Shown: positions 1 to 6,456 of the stretch, in pieces | How positions within the stretch are numbered: position 1 is the first letter of the stretch | How the letters are laid out: each line of letters begins with the position of its first letter | The notes under the pieces: generated by a model | Told to the model about the DNA's origin: nothing | Databases searched by the model: none | Seen by the model: the letters and a program-made list of their open reading frames with translations, nothing else | Made by a program: the position numbers and the translations under genes | Assembly (NCBI GenBank): GCA_001303705.1 | Contig: LJUI01000181.1 | Span: forward strand, 1 to 6,834 | From: a candidate division TA06 bacterium SM23_40 | Lineage (GTDB): Bacteria; LJUI01; SM1-40 | DNA: 6,834 bases | Direction: 5' to 3'

Positions 1-70
1 CCTCGCTCACATACCTCGCTCACATACCTCGCTCACATACCTCGCTCACATATCTCGCCCACATACCTCG
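1..70. repeat. 13-bp tandem repeat array at the window edge
   Basis: The unit CCTCGCTCACATA (TATGTGAGCGAGG on the minus strand) occurs in four identical head-to-tail copies at 1-52. A fifth copy at 53-65 has two changes, and a partial sixth (CCTCG) at 66-70 runs into the palindrome. Copies degrade toward xerC, as terminal copies of tandem arrays commonly do. The array reaches position 1, so its full length is unknown. The period is not a multiple of three and the minus-strand unit contains ATGTGA, so it is not coding. No spacers are present, so it is not a CRISPR. Confidence 0.9.
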
Positions 71-92
71 CACCCGGAATCGATTCCGGTGC
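70..92. other. Perfect 16-bp palindrome just after xerC
   Basis: CCGGAATCGATTCCGG at 74-89 is a perfect palindrome. With one bulged base at 73 the pairing extends outward by three more pairs to 70 and 92. As RNA it could form a 6-bp stem with a TCGA loop plus the outer pairs. It begins 14 bp past the xerC stop. No T-run follows on either strand, so it is not a clear intrinsic terminator. A dimeric DNA-binding protein site is an alternative. Confidence 0.5.
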
Positions 93-105
93 TTCGCCAC
101 GGCGC

Positions 106-1071
106 CTAGGCTCGAGGATGGGCCTGCCGATATGCCTTCTTGATCCGGTCAGTCGTCACATGTGTATAGACCTGAGTTGTCGATAGCGACTCGTGTCCGA
201 GCAGTTCCTTCACCGCTCTGATGTCCGCCCCCCGGTCGAGCAGGTGTGTGGCGAACGAATGCCGCAACGTATGAGGGCTCGCCTCGCTCAGCCCCACAGC
301 CAGCGCGAGGTACTTCTTCACTATGCGCTGGATGCTCCGCGTAGTGAGGCGCCTGCCGAAGCGGTTGAGGAACAGAGCTCGCTCGTCACCGCCTCTGCTT
401 CCGTCTGGCGGGAGAAGCTTGCACCTCAGTTCCATATATCGCCTGACGGCCCCCTCGGCAGCCCGCCCGATGGGCACGACGCGTTCCTTACCGCCCTTGC
501 CCCACACCCTCACCAGGCCCGTCGACAGGTCGACGTCCTCTCTGTCGAGCGCGACGAGCTCCCCCGCCCTGATCCCTCCCCCGTACAGCACCTCGAGGAT
601 CGCCCGGTCGCGCCTTCCTGTGGGGTCGCTGCCGCTCGCTGCCTCGAGTACCGTCGCCGCCGACTCCTCGCTCAGGAACGTCGGCAACATCCGTCCCCGC
701 CGGGGGCCGCGCAGCGCGGCCGCGGGACTCACCTCCACCGCTCCCTCCTCCACCAGATACCGAAAGAAGACCCGGATCGTCGACAGCTTCCGCTCTATCG
801 AGCGTCTGCTCCTCCCCCGAGCGATCAGGTCGCTCAGGAAGCGCCTCACCACGCCACTGTCGACCTCTCGCGGCGTGATATCGTCGCGCCCCAGTAGCCC
901 TCTGGCGAAGTCACGGAGCTGGTTCAGATCAGACCGATATGCGGCGACCGTCCGGGCGGAGAGATTCCGCTCTGCCCGAGCGGCGGCAACGAACCGTTCG
1001 ATCATCCGTTCCATCGATGTTCGTCTCATTGGCGGGACTGCACACCGGGGGTGGCTCTCGTCGAGGGACAA
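106..1071 (-). CDS. xerC: Tyrosine recombinase XerC
   Basis: XerC works with XerD at the dif site to resolve chromosome dimers at division. The N-terminal SAM-like core-binding domain starts around MIERFVAAARAERNLSARTV (residues about 23-42). The catalytic domain has the full set of active-site residues: Arg168 in GGGIRAGEL, Lys192 in GKGGKERVVP, His267 and Arg270 in SPHTLRHSFATHLL, His293 in LLGHESLSTTQ, and the nucleophile Tyr302 in VYTHV. The protein ends in the typical HPRA. The length of 321 counts a TTG start at 1071, chosen because GGAGGG lies 10 nt upstream, just after the trmFO stop. ATG codons at 1029 and 1014 would give 307 or 302 residues, nearer the usual 295-305, but lack good ribosome sites. 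Position after trmFO, as in Bacillus, favours chromosomal XerC over a phage integrase. A XerD identity is less likely but not excluded. Confidence 0.92.
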   Translation of the reverse strand: MSLDESHPRCAVPPMRRTSMERMIERFVAAARAERNLSARTVAAYRSDLNQLRDFARGLLGRDDITPREVDSGVVRRFLSDLIARGRSRRSIERKLSTIRVFFRYLVEEGAVEVSPAAALRGPRRGRMLPTFLSEESAATVLEAASGSDPTGRRDRAILEVLYGGGIRAGELVALDREDVDLSTGLVRVWGKGGKERVVPIGRAAEGAVRRYMELRCKLLPPDGSRGGDERALFLNRFGRRLTTRSIQRIVKKYLALAVGLSEASPHTLRHSFATHLLDRGADIRAVKELLGHESLSTTQVYTHVTTDRIKKAYRQAHPRA

Positions 1072-1080
1072 CGAGGAGTC

Positions 1081-1090
1081 ACCCTCCCTC
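1081..1090 (-). promoter_or_regulatory. Shine-Dalgarno site for xerC, supporting a TTG start
   Basis: GAGGGAGGGT on the minus strand begins at the last base of the trmFO stop and contains GGAGGG, with 10 nt to TTG at 1069-1071. It is the strongest ribosome-binding match near this gene. The later ATG candidates at 1029 and 1014 have nothing comparable. Confidence 0.55.
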
Positions 1091-2499
1091 TAGGTGGACC
1101 AACCCATCTGGAGACGCGGCGCGGCTCCTGACCCGGACGCGGGCCAGGTCTCACCGCTCTCCTCCTGACGGCCCATCCATTCCTCCAGCTCCCGGAGGGC
1201 CCGCTCGGCCTTCGCTTTCCGGCGTGCCTTGCCCCTCACATCCTCATCGGGGGAGGGAAGTATGCCGAAATTCGCGTTCATCGGCTGGTGCCGCCAGGGT
1301 GCATCGCGGGTTACATAATTGAGAAGAGCACCGACCATCGAGGTCAAAGGAAGAACGGCCGGAGGAAGCGCCCTCGCCAGGCGTGCCGCGTTGATGCCGG
1401 CGACGAGGCCGCTCGCCACGGACTCAACATACCCTTCGACCCCACATAGCTGCCCGGCGATATATGTTCGTGCGCGGGCCCGCAGCTCGAGTGTCTGTTT
1501 GAGACAGCGGGGACCGTCGATGTAGGTGTTGCGATGTACGCTCCCATAGCGCAGGAACTCCGCACGCTCCAACCCCGGTATCATTCGGAAGACGCGTCTC
1601 TGATCCTTCCTGACGAGCTTCGTCTGGAATCCGACGAGATTATACATCGTGCAGGCCCGGTTCTCCGGCCGCAATTGAACGACCGCGTACGGCCTGCGCC
1701 CCGTCTTCGGATCTGTCAGCCCCACTGGCTTCATCGGACCGAACCGGAGGGTGTCCTCTCCCCGGCGCGCCAACTCCTCTGCCGGCAGACATCCCTCGAA
1801 GTAGGGCACGTCGCGCGACGCCTCCTCCAGCGATTCGAACTCCCGCAGCGGGAACCGCTCGCCATCGAGGAGTGCAGTCCGGAAAGCCCTGTACTCGCTC
1901 TCCCCCATCGCCGCATTGAGGTAGGCAGGGTACCCGCCGTAGCGTGACGCAGCGAACAGGGCGGCCATGTCCAGACTGCCGGAGGATACGATCGGCGAGA
2001 TGGCGTCGTAAAAGTAGAGGTAGTGGTCGCCGATCACCTCTCCCAGGGCTCGCGCCAGCGTCGCGCTCGTGAGCGGACCGCTGGCCACGACCGTGATCCC
2101 CTCCGGCAGCTCCTGCACCTCATCCCGGACCAGAGAGATCGACGGATGCGATTCGATCAGGTTCGAGATCCGCTGAGAGAACTCCTCGCGATCGACTGCC
2201 AGCGCCTTGCCAGCGGGAACTGAGGTCTGGTCAGCAACACGCATGACGAGAGAGCCAAGCCGCCGGAGCTCTTCCTTCAGCAGCCCGGGCGCGCTCCCCG
2301 GTTCGTCAGAACGGAGCGAATTGCTGCATACCAACTCGGCGAGCTTCGAGGTCCGGTGGGCCTCGGTCATCGTCCCCGGCCGCATCTCCCGGAGGATGAC
2401 CTGGAGACCCCGTTCCGCTATCTGGTAGGCTGCCTCGCATCCCGCCAGGCCGCCTCCAACGACCGTAACGGCCGGCAGCCCCTCGTGGCGCTTACTCAT
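1090..2499 (-). CDS. trmFO: Methylenetetrahydrofolate--tRNA-(uracil-5-)-methyltransferase TrmFO
   Basis: TrmFO is a flavoprotein that makes m5U54 (ribothymidine) in the T-loop of tRNA, taking carbon from 5,10-methylenetetrahydrofolate. The 469-residue product is at the long end of the usual 435-470. It begins with the dinucleotide-binding motif VVGGGLAGCEAA (about 13-24). Family signatures follow: REMRPG (about 37-42), ELVCSNSLRSDE (about 55-66) with Cys58, YFYDAISPIV (about 162-171), PYFEGCLP (about 232-239) with Cys237, FGPMKPVGL (about 253-261), and the C-terminal GGA-type region QLCGVEGYVESVASGLVAGINAA, quoted here in parts at about 350-372, then MNANFGILP (about 407-415). The two cysteines match the conserved pair studied in Bacillus TrmFO. 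The ATG at 2497-2499 lies inside the end of topA (8-bp overlap), with no strong ribosome site, so coupling to topA is likely. A short Gly/Ser/Ala-rich tail (about 447-469) extends beyond the conserved part. Confidence 0.96.
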   Translation of the reverse strand: MSKRHEGLPAVTVVGGGLAGCEAAYQIAERGLQVILREMRPGTMTEAHRTSKLAELVCSNSLRSDEPGSAPGLLKEELRRLGSLVMRVADQTSVPAGKALAVDREEFSQRISNLIESHPSISLVRDEVQELPEGITVVASGPLTSATLARALGEVIGDHYLYFYDAISPIVSSGSLDMAALFAASRYGGYPAYLNAAMGESEYRAFRTALLDGERFPLREFESLEEASRDVPYFEGCLPAEELARRGEDTLRFGPMKPVGLTDPKTGRRPYAVVQLRPENRACTMYNLVGFQTKLVRKDQRRVFRMIPGLERAEFLRYGSVHRNTYIDGPRCLKQTLELRARARTYIAGQLCGVEGYVESVASGLVAGINAARLARALPPAVLPLTSMVGALLNYVTRDAPWRHQPMNANFGILPSPDEDVRGKARRKAKAERALRELEEWMGRQEESGETWPASGSGAAPRLQMGWST

Positions 2500-4018
2500 G
2501 TTCGGTCTCTGCCCCGCACCGCAGACACTTCTCGATCTCGCCCTTGACGCGACTGCGCTTCAGCACGAGAAAGGGCGCCCCGCATTTGGCGCAGCGTGTC
2601 GGGATGGGCTTGTCCCACGTGGCGAAATCGCACTTGGGATAGCGGCTACACCCGTAGAAGGTCCGTCCCTTCACGTGACGTTCCACCAGCTCCCCCTTGC
2701 ATCCCTCTCGCCCGCACGGGATGCCCAGTCCCAGCGGGCGCGTATGCCGGCAATCCGGATATCGGGAGCAGGCGAGAAAGCGTCCGTACCGGCCGCGCTT
2801 GATGATCATCGGCGCGCCGCATTCCTCGCAGACCTGATCTGTTGTCTCCTCCTGCTCATCGAGGGGCCGAGTCTGCTTGCATTCCGGGTATCCCGAGCAC
2901 GCGATGAACTTCCCGTACCTGCCCCACTTGATGACCATCGGCTTTCCGCATGCAGGGCATGCCTCGTCAGTCTCTTCCTGTAGGCTGTTCTTCAACTCAG
3001 CACTGATCGACTCGGCCCTGTCGAGGGTGTGTCGAAACGGCTCGTAGAATTCCCGGATCACGGCGATCCATTCGATATCTCCGGATTCGATTCGGTCGAG
3101 CTCCTCTTCCATCGTCGCCGTGAATCCGATGTCGAATATCTCCGGGAAGTTGGCGATAAGGAGGCCATTCACCGTCTCGCCCAGCTCAGTCGGTGCAAAC
3201 CGCCCTTTCTCCTTCGTCACATAGCGCCTGGTCTGGATGATACTGACTATCGGTGCATAGGTGCTCGGCCGCCCGATGCCCTTCGACTCCAGCTCCTTCA
3301 CCAAGGTGCCCTCGGTGTACCGGGAAGGCGGCTCGGTGAAGTGTTGCTCGCACGTCACATCGACGAGCTCAACGCGTTGACCCTTGGTCAGCTTCGGCAG
3401 CCGACGCTGCTCTCCCTCGCGCGCCCGTCGCTCCTCACTGCCGCCGCGCAACACGAGGAAGCCCTGGAAGGAGATGACGGATCCCGTGGCCCGAAGGGAG
3501 AACCGTCCCGCTCTGATCTCGGCCCGCGCGGTATCATAGACCGCGTTCGCCATTTGGCTGGAGCAGAAGCGCTGCCAGATGAGTTCATAGAGTCGGTACT
3601 GGTCGCGGTTCAGGTACTGCTTGATCGACTCGGGTGTCCTTTCGATGTGCGTCGGGCGAATCGCCTCGTGGGCCCCCTGTGCCGTCTTCTTGGTCGCGAA
3701 CACACGTGCTCGCGGTGGAAGGTACTGTTGACCGAACTCTTTTTTGATGAACTGGCGCACCGCGCCCACCGCCTGGCTCGAGACGCGGGTGGCGTCGGTA
3801 CGCATATAGGTTATGAGTCCAACGCTCCCTTCGCTTCCCAGCTCGACACCCTCGTACAGCTGTTGCGCCACTACCATCGTCTTCCTGGCGGTAAACCGAA
3901 GCCGGCGCGAGGCATCCTGTTGCAGTGTACTCGTTATGAACGGCGGGGGCGGCCGACGCTCTTTCTTCTTCTCTTCGAATTCGTCTAAGCTTCGCCTGAA
4001 ATGTCTCGCCGCTATCAT
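2492..4018 (-). CDS. topA: topA C-terminal fragment (catalytic Tyr and four zinc ribbons, frame B)
   Basis: This 508-codon frame is real TopA from about 3985 to the TAA at 2492-2494. Its first roughly 10 codons after ATG 4016-4018 are out-of-frame reading of the Toprim half. Visible in order are [42 protein letters not shown] with the nucleophile Tyr at fragment residue 71, [32 protein letters not shown], and [20 protein letters not shown]. Four zinc-binding modules follow from about residue 353 to 502. The first two have the classic CxxCG...GRYGxFxACSxYPxC pattern, the third begins CGREGC and ends CSRYPKC, and the last is CAKC...CLRC. No Shine-Dalgarno precedes ATG 4018, so independent translation is doubtful. 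Confidence 0.65.
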   Translation of the reverse strand: MIAARHFRRSLDEFEEKKKERRPPPPFITSTLQQDASRRLRFTARKTMVVAQQLYEGVELGSEGSVGLITYMRTDATRVSSQAVGAVRQFIKKEFGQQYLPPRARVFATKKTAQGAHEAIRPTHIERTPESIKQYLNRDQYRLYELIWQRFCSSQMANAVYDTARAEIRAGRFSLRATGSVISFQGFLVLRGGSEERRAREGEQRRLPKLTKGQRVELVDVTCEQHFTEPPSRYTEGTLVKELESKGIGRPSTYAPIVSIIQTRRYVTKEKGRFAPTELGETVNGLLIANFPEIFDIGFTATMEEELDRIESGDIEWIAVIREFYEPFRHTLDRAESISAELKNSLQEETDEACPACGKPMVIKWGRYGKFIACSGYPECKQTRPLDEQEETTDQVCEECGAPMIIKRGRYGRFLACSRYPDCRHTRPLGLGIPCGREGCKGELVERHVKGRTFYGCSRYPKCDFATWDKPIPTRCAKCGAPFLVLKRSRVKGEIEKCLRCGAETEHE

Positions 4019-4610
4019 CGGAGAGCGTTGTCAGGATCGACCAGTACTCGGTCGTCTCGAATGATCTGATCTCCCCTTCCCGCTCGCATATCAACCTGAG
4101 AGCCACGGTCTGAACACGCCCCGCACTCAGGCCTGAGCGCACCGTTCTCCACAGGAACGGACTCACCTTATACCCGACGAGCCTGTCGAGGATCCTCCTC
4201 GCCTGCTGAGCATCGACCTTTCGTTGATCGATCTGCTGGGGATCGGCGAGCGCCGCCTCGACAGCGGCCTTCGTTATCTCATAGAAGAGAATCCGACGGA
4301 CCTTATCGCCGTCCTGTAACTCGCGCGAGATGTGGAACGCGATCGCCTCCCCCTCCCGATCCGGGTCGCAGGCAACCCAGATGTGAGACGCGTCCTTGGC
4401 CGCCGTCTTGAGCTGCTTGAGTATCTTCCCCTTCCCGCGGACCGTGATGTACTGCGGCTGGAATCCGTTCTCGATATCGACACCGAGCTTCGACTTGGGG
4501 AGATCCTTGAGGTGCCCCATAGAGGCCAGCACCCGGTATCGAGAGCCCAGTATCCTCCCGATAGTCCGCGCCTTTGTGGGGGATTCGACGATCACCAGTT
4601 CTCGCGCCAT
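3585..4610 (-). CDS. topA: topA N-terminal fragment (Toprim domain, frame A)
   Basis: This 341-codon reading frame is genuine TopA only to about 3987, where FQAKL ends the recognisable sequence. The remaining 130 or so codons down to the stop at 3585 are out-of-frame translation of the downstream TopA coding region, rich in Arg, Ala and Thr and unlike any family I recognise. The real part holds the whole Toprim fold and the beginning of the domain around the gate. It lacks the catalytic tyrosine, so on its own it could not cleave DNA. If the lesion is real, this is the product made from the native ribosome binding site. Confidence 0.6.
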   Translation of the reverse strand: MARELVIVESPTKARTIGRILGSRYRVLASMGHLKDLPKSKLGVDIENGFQPQYITVRGKGKILKQLKTAAKDASHIWVACDPDREGEAIAFHISRELQDGDKVRRILFYEITKAAVEAALADPQQIDQRKVDAQQARRILDRLVGYKVSPFLWRTVRSGLSAGRVQTVALRLICEREGEIRSFETTEYWSILTTLSDDSGETFQAKLRRIRREEERASAAPAVHNEYTATGCLAPASVYRQEDDGSGATAVRGCRAGKRRERWTHNLYAYRRHPRLEPGGGRGAPVHQKRVRSTVPSTASTCVRDQEDGTGGPRGDSPDAHRKDTRVDQAVPEPRPVPTL

Positions 4611-4617
4611 CCCGCTG

Positions 4618-4627
4618 CTTCCTTCCT
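4618..4627 (-). promoter_or_regulatory. Shine-Dalgarno site for topA
   Basis: The minus strand reads AGGAAGGAAG here, 7 to 10 nt before the ATG at 4608-4610, depending on which purine block pairs. It supports the chosen topA start, which also matches the family N-terminus exactly. Confidence 0.65.
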
Positions 4628-4650
4628 CTCACGGCTGACTATGTTGAACC

Positions 4651-4673
4651 ACGCGGCCGATCCGGCGCCGCGT
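4651..4673 (-). other. GC-rich hairpin in the rluD-topA gap
   Basis: A perfect 7-bp inverted repeat (ACGCGGC and GCCGCGT) encloses a 9-nt loop, between the rluD stop and the topA ribosome binding site. No T-run follows on the minus strand, so it is not a standard intrinsic terminator. It could be a weak pause or attenuation site, an RNA-processing site, or chance in GC-rich DNA. It sits about 40 bp ahead of the topA start. Confidence 0.35.
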
Positions 4674-4682
4674 CTCGATTGC

Positions 4683-5651
4683 CTAACCACCGCCAAGGAG
4701 CTCGAGCACCGCCTCCATGTCGGCGGGCAGGGGAACCTCACATCGAATGCGCTCTCCTCCCACGGGATGGATGAACGCCAATCTCACCGCGTGGAGGAGC
4801 TGCCGCCCGGCGGCGCTGCGAACCGCCGTCGCCCTCTCCCACAGCGGCCGCTCTATCGGCAGAGAGGCCAGCCTGCCACGCCCTCCGTATGTCGCATCCC
4901 CGACGACCGGATGGCCCATGTGCGCGCAGTGGACGCGTATCTGATGAGTGCGCCCGCTCTCGAGTGATAGCTCCAATAAGGTCGCGACATCGAACCGCAC
5001 CACGACACGGAACCGCGTCGCCGCATGTCGCGCAGCAAGCGGGGTCACTGCCATCCGTGTCCGGTCGACGACGTGCCGACCGATGGGAGCCTCGATCCGA
5101 CCTTCATCGACGCCGACCGATCCCCAGACAATGGCACGGTAATCACGTTTCATCTCCCGCGTGGAGAGCTGACGGCTCAACACCCGGTGCGCGCGGTCGG
5201 TCTTGGCGACGACGAGAAGTCCAGAGGTATCTTTATCGAGCCGGTGAACGATCCCCGGCCGCAACCCTCCCCTGTTCGCGAGTTCCGGCGAGTGGTAGAG
5301 GAGCGCATTGACAAGCGTCCCTGTCCGCACAGGCCCCGCCGGATGGACAATCATCCCTGCCGGTTTGTTCACAACCAGAAGGTAGCTGTCTTCGTACGGG
5401 ATCTCGAGCGGCATCTGTTCCGCCTCGAGCACCGCTGCCTCGGGCGCGGGGAGATGGATCGATATCTCCTCCCGGGGCCTGACCCTATAATGGGGCTTTA
5501 CCCGGCCTCCGTCAACCAGTATCTCGCCTGCGTCGATGAGGTGACGAATCTGCGTGCGTGAGAGGGGAATGCCGATCGTAACGAGGTAACGATCGATCCG
5601 GGTAGGCCGTTGATGGGTCGGTACAGCGTGCGTCTTCAGCTTGTGCTTCAT
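4683..5651 (-). CDS. rluD: RluA-family 23S rRNA pseudouridine synthase (RluD-like)
   Basis: The enzyme isomerises uridine to pseudouridine, most likely in 23S rRNA. The 322-residue length is close to the roughly 325 typical of RluD. Residues about 18-67 form an S4 RNA-binding domain ([18 protein letters not shown], then [12 protein letters not shown]). The catalytic domain follows: [12 protein letters not shown] (about 93-104), [19 protein letters not shown] (about 133-151) with the catalytic Asp at about 139, then [10 protein letters not shown] (about 232-241) and [11 protein letters not shown] (about 247-257). All the diagnostic motifs are intact. The ATG at 5649-5651 overlaps the rph stop. 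No strong Shine-Dalgarno is visible before it, so translation probably depends on ribosomes finishing rph. The S4 domain and length favour RluD over short RluA-type enzymes, but RluC also has an S4 domain, so the exact target uridines are inferred. Confidence 0.9.
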   Translation of the reverse strand: MKHKLKTHAVPTHQRPTRIDRYLVTIGIPLSRTQIRHLIDAGEILVDGGRVKPHYRVRPREEISIHLPAPEAAVLEAEQMPLEIPYEDSYLLVVNKPAGMIVHPAGPVRTGTLVNALLYHSPELANRGGLRPGIVHRLDKDTSGLLVVAKTDRAHRVLSRQLSTREMKRDYRAIVWGSVGVDEGRIEAPIGRHVVDRTRMAVTPLAARHAATRFRVVVRFDVATLLELSLESGRTHQIRVHCAHMGHPVVGDATYGGRGRLASLPIERPLWERATAVRSAAGRQLLHAVRLAFIHPVGGERIRCEVPLPADMEAVLELLGGG

Positions 5652-6394
5652 CGATGCTGCCCGAGCGAGGCTATGCCGAGCGCCTCCTGCTGGGCCTTTA
5701 TGAGGAGACGGATCGAGCGCTCTGCCTGTGTGACCATCGTACGGAGTTCTTCCACGGTGAAGGGACGGCCCTCCGCAGTGCCCTGGATCTCGACCAGTCT
5801 CATCGATCCGGTCATGACGACGTTCATGTCGACTTCGGATTGGCTGTCTTCCTCGTAGTTCAGATCGACGATGATCGCAGAATCGATGATGCCTACGCTC
5901 ACAGCCGAGACGAAATCCTCGAGCGGTATGTGATCGAGCACCCCCCCGCGCCGCAATCCCTCGAATGCGTCATAGAGCGCCACGAATCCGCCTGTGATGG
6001 AGGCTGTCCTCGTTCCGCCGTCAGCCTGGATGACGTCGCAGTCGATGGTGATCATGCGCTCTCCCAGGGCGGATAGGTCCGTCACCGCACGCAGCGAACG
6101 GCCGATAAGCCTCTGGATCTCATGTGTCCTTCCCGAGGCCCGCCCGCGCGCGTGCTCCCTGGGCACTCTCTCTCTCGTGCTGCGGGGGAGCATGCCGTAC
6201 TCGGCGGTCACCCATCCCTGACCGGCACCCCGCAGCCACCCGGGAACCTGATCGATGACCGTGGCGGCGCATATCACCTTCGTCTCACCCATCTCCATCA
6301 GGACCGAACTCTCTGCATGTTTCAGATAGTTCCTGCTGATGGTGACAGGACGGATCTCATCTGGTGCTCTTCCGTCTACTCGCTCCCAGTCCAC
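5648..6394 (-). CDS. rph: Ribonuclease PH
   Basis: RNase PH is a phosphate-dependent 3'-5' exoribonuclease that trims tRNA 3' ends; in the family it forms a hexameric ring. The 248-residue product matches the usual length of about 240-250. It opens with the family pattern [11 protein letters not shown] (residues 8-18). It has [16 protein letters not shown] (about 58-73), the basic [20 protein letters not shown] stretch (about 83-102), the phosphate-binding [13 protein letters not shown] loop (about 124-136), and [18 protein letters not shown] (about 176-193) with the acidic metal-binding residues. No key motif is missing. The start is GTG at 6392-6394, chosen because GAGGA lies 7 nt upstream and the conserved N-terminus begins immediately. 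Its TGA stop overlaps the ATG of the next gene (ATGA, 4 bp), implying translational coupling. Some RNase PH proteins carry a fused RdgB-like domain; this one does not. Confidence 0.96.
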   Translation of the reverse strand: MDWERVDGRAPDEIRPVTISRNYLKHAESSVLMEMGETKVICAATVIDQVPGWLRGAGQGWVTAEYGMLPRSTRERVPREHARGRASGRTHEIQRLIGRSLRAVTDLSALGERMITIDCDVIQADGGTRTASITGGFVALYDAFEGLRRGGVLDHIPLEDFVSAVSVGIIDSAIIVDLNYEEDSQSEVDMNVVMTGSMRLVEIQGTAEGRPFTVEELRTMVTQAERSIRLLIKAQQEALGIASLGQHR

Positions 6395-6401
6395 AGGCTA
6401 T

Positions 6402-6406
6402 TCCTC
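6402..6406 (-). promoter_or_regulatory. Shine-Dalgarno site for rph
   Basis: On the minus strand GAGGA is followed by a 7-nt spacer and then GTG. This spacing supports the non-ATG start of rph at 6394. The rest of the 62-bp murI-rph gap shows no convincing promoter or terminator. Confidence 0.7.
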
Positions 6407-6456
6407 TTCGTAAGGCCCGTCGCAGTCCGGTCCGCCCGTCTCGGCTCCAGACCGCA

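Larger units (their letters stand above)
2492..4610 (-). pseudogene. topA: DNA topoisomerase I, disrupted by a frameshift with local deletion
   Basis: Bacterial topoisomerase I (type IA) relaxes negatively supercoiled DNA through a transient 5'-phosphotyrosine link. Here it is encoded in two frames. Frame A (from ATG 4610) gives about 208 good residues: VESPTKA with the Toprim Glu near residue 9, [10 protein letters not shown] near 80-89, and [15 protein letters not shown] near 159-173. Frame B resumes near 3985 with [19 protein letters not shown], the active-site YMRTD (Tyr codon 3806-3808), [11 protein letters not shown], and four C-terminal Cys4 zinc ribbons. Beyond the frame change, about 25-35 residues that relatives have between the FxAxL strand and the [10 protein letters not shown] motif are absent. 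This points to a deletion not divisible by three rather than one wrong base. Both halves are otherwise well conserved, and topA is normally essential. A sequencing or assembly error, or a very recent mutation, is therefore likelier than an old pseudogene. The stop overlaps the trmFO start by 8 bp. Confidence 0.88.

Noticed and set aside
1-70. Tandem repeat as a CRISPR array or a dif site for the adjacent XerC
   Set aside because: Copies are 13 bp and directly abutting with no spacers. A dif site is a single site of about 28 bp with two recombinase arms, and neither the repeat nor the palindrome resembles it.
70-92. Palindrome as a standard intrinsic terminator
   Set aside because: No T-rich tract follows it on either strand, so only a structural or regulatory label is supported.
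106-1071. Phage or integron integrase marking a mobile element
   Set aside because: Length, the HPRA C-terminus and the location after trmFO fit chromosomal XerC. No attachment-site duplication, tRNA gene or cargo is visible.
193-1093. Plus-strand open frames of 234 and 256 codons opposite xerC
   Set aside because: Their composition (many Arg, Ser, Pro, His) and full overlap with an intact XerC mark them as shadows.
3029-3988. Long plus-strand open frame (319 codons) opposite topA
   Set aside because: It lies wholly antisense to strongly conserved TopA coding sequence, shows no recognisable motifs, and is explained by the high GC at third codon positions.
3960-4018. Programmed ribosomal frameshift making full-length TopA
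   Set aside because: Joining the two frames still omits about 25-35 residues that the family normally has at this place, and I see no clear slippery heptamer with a downstream structure.
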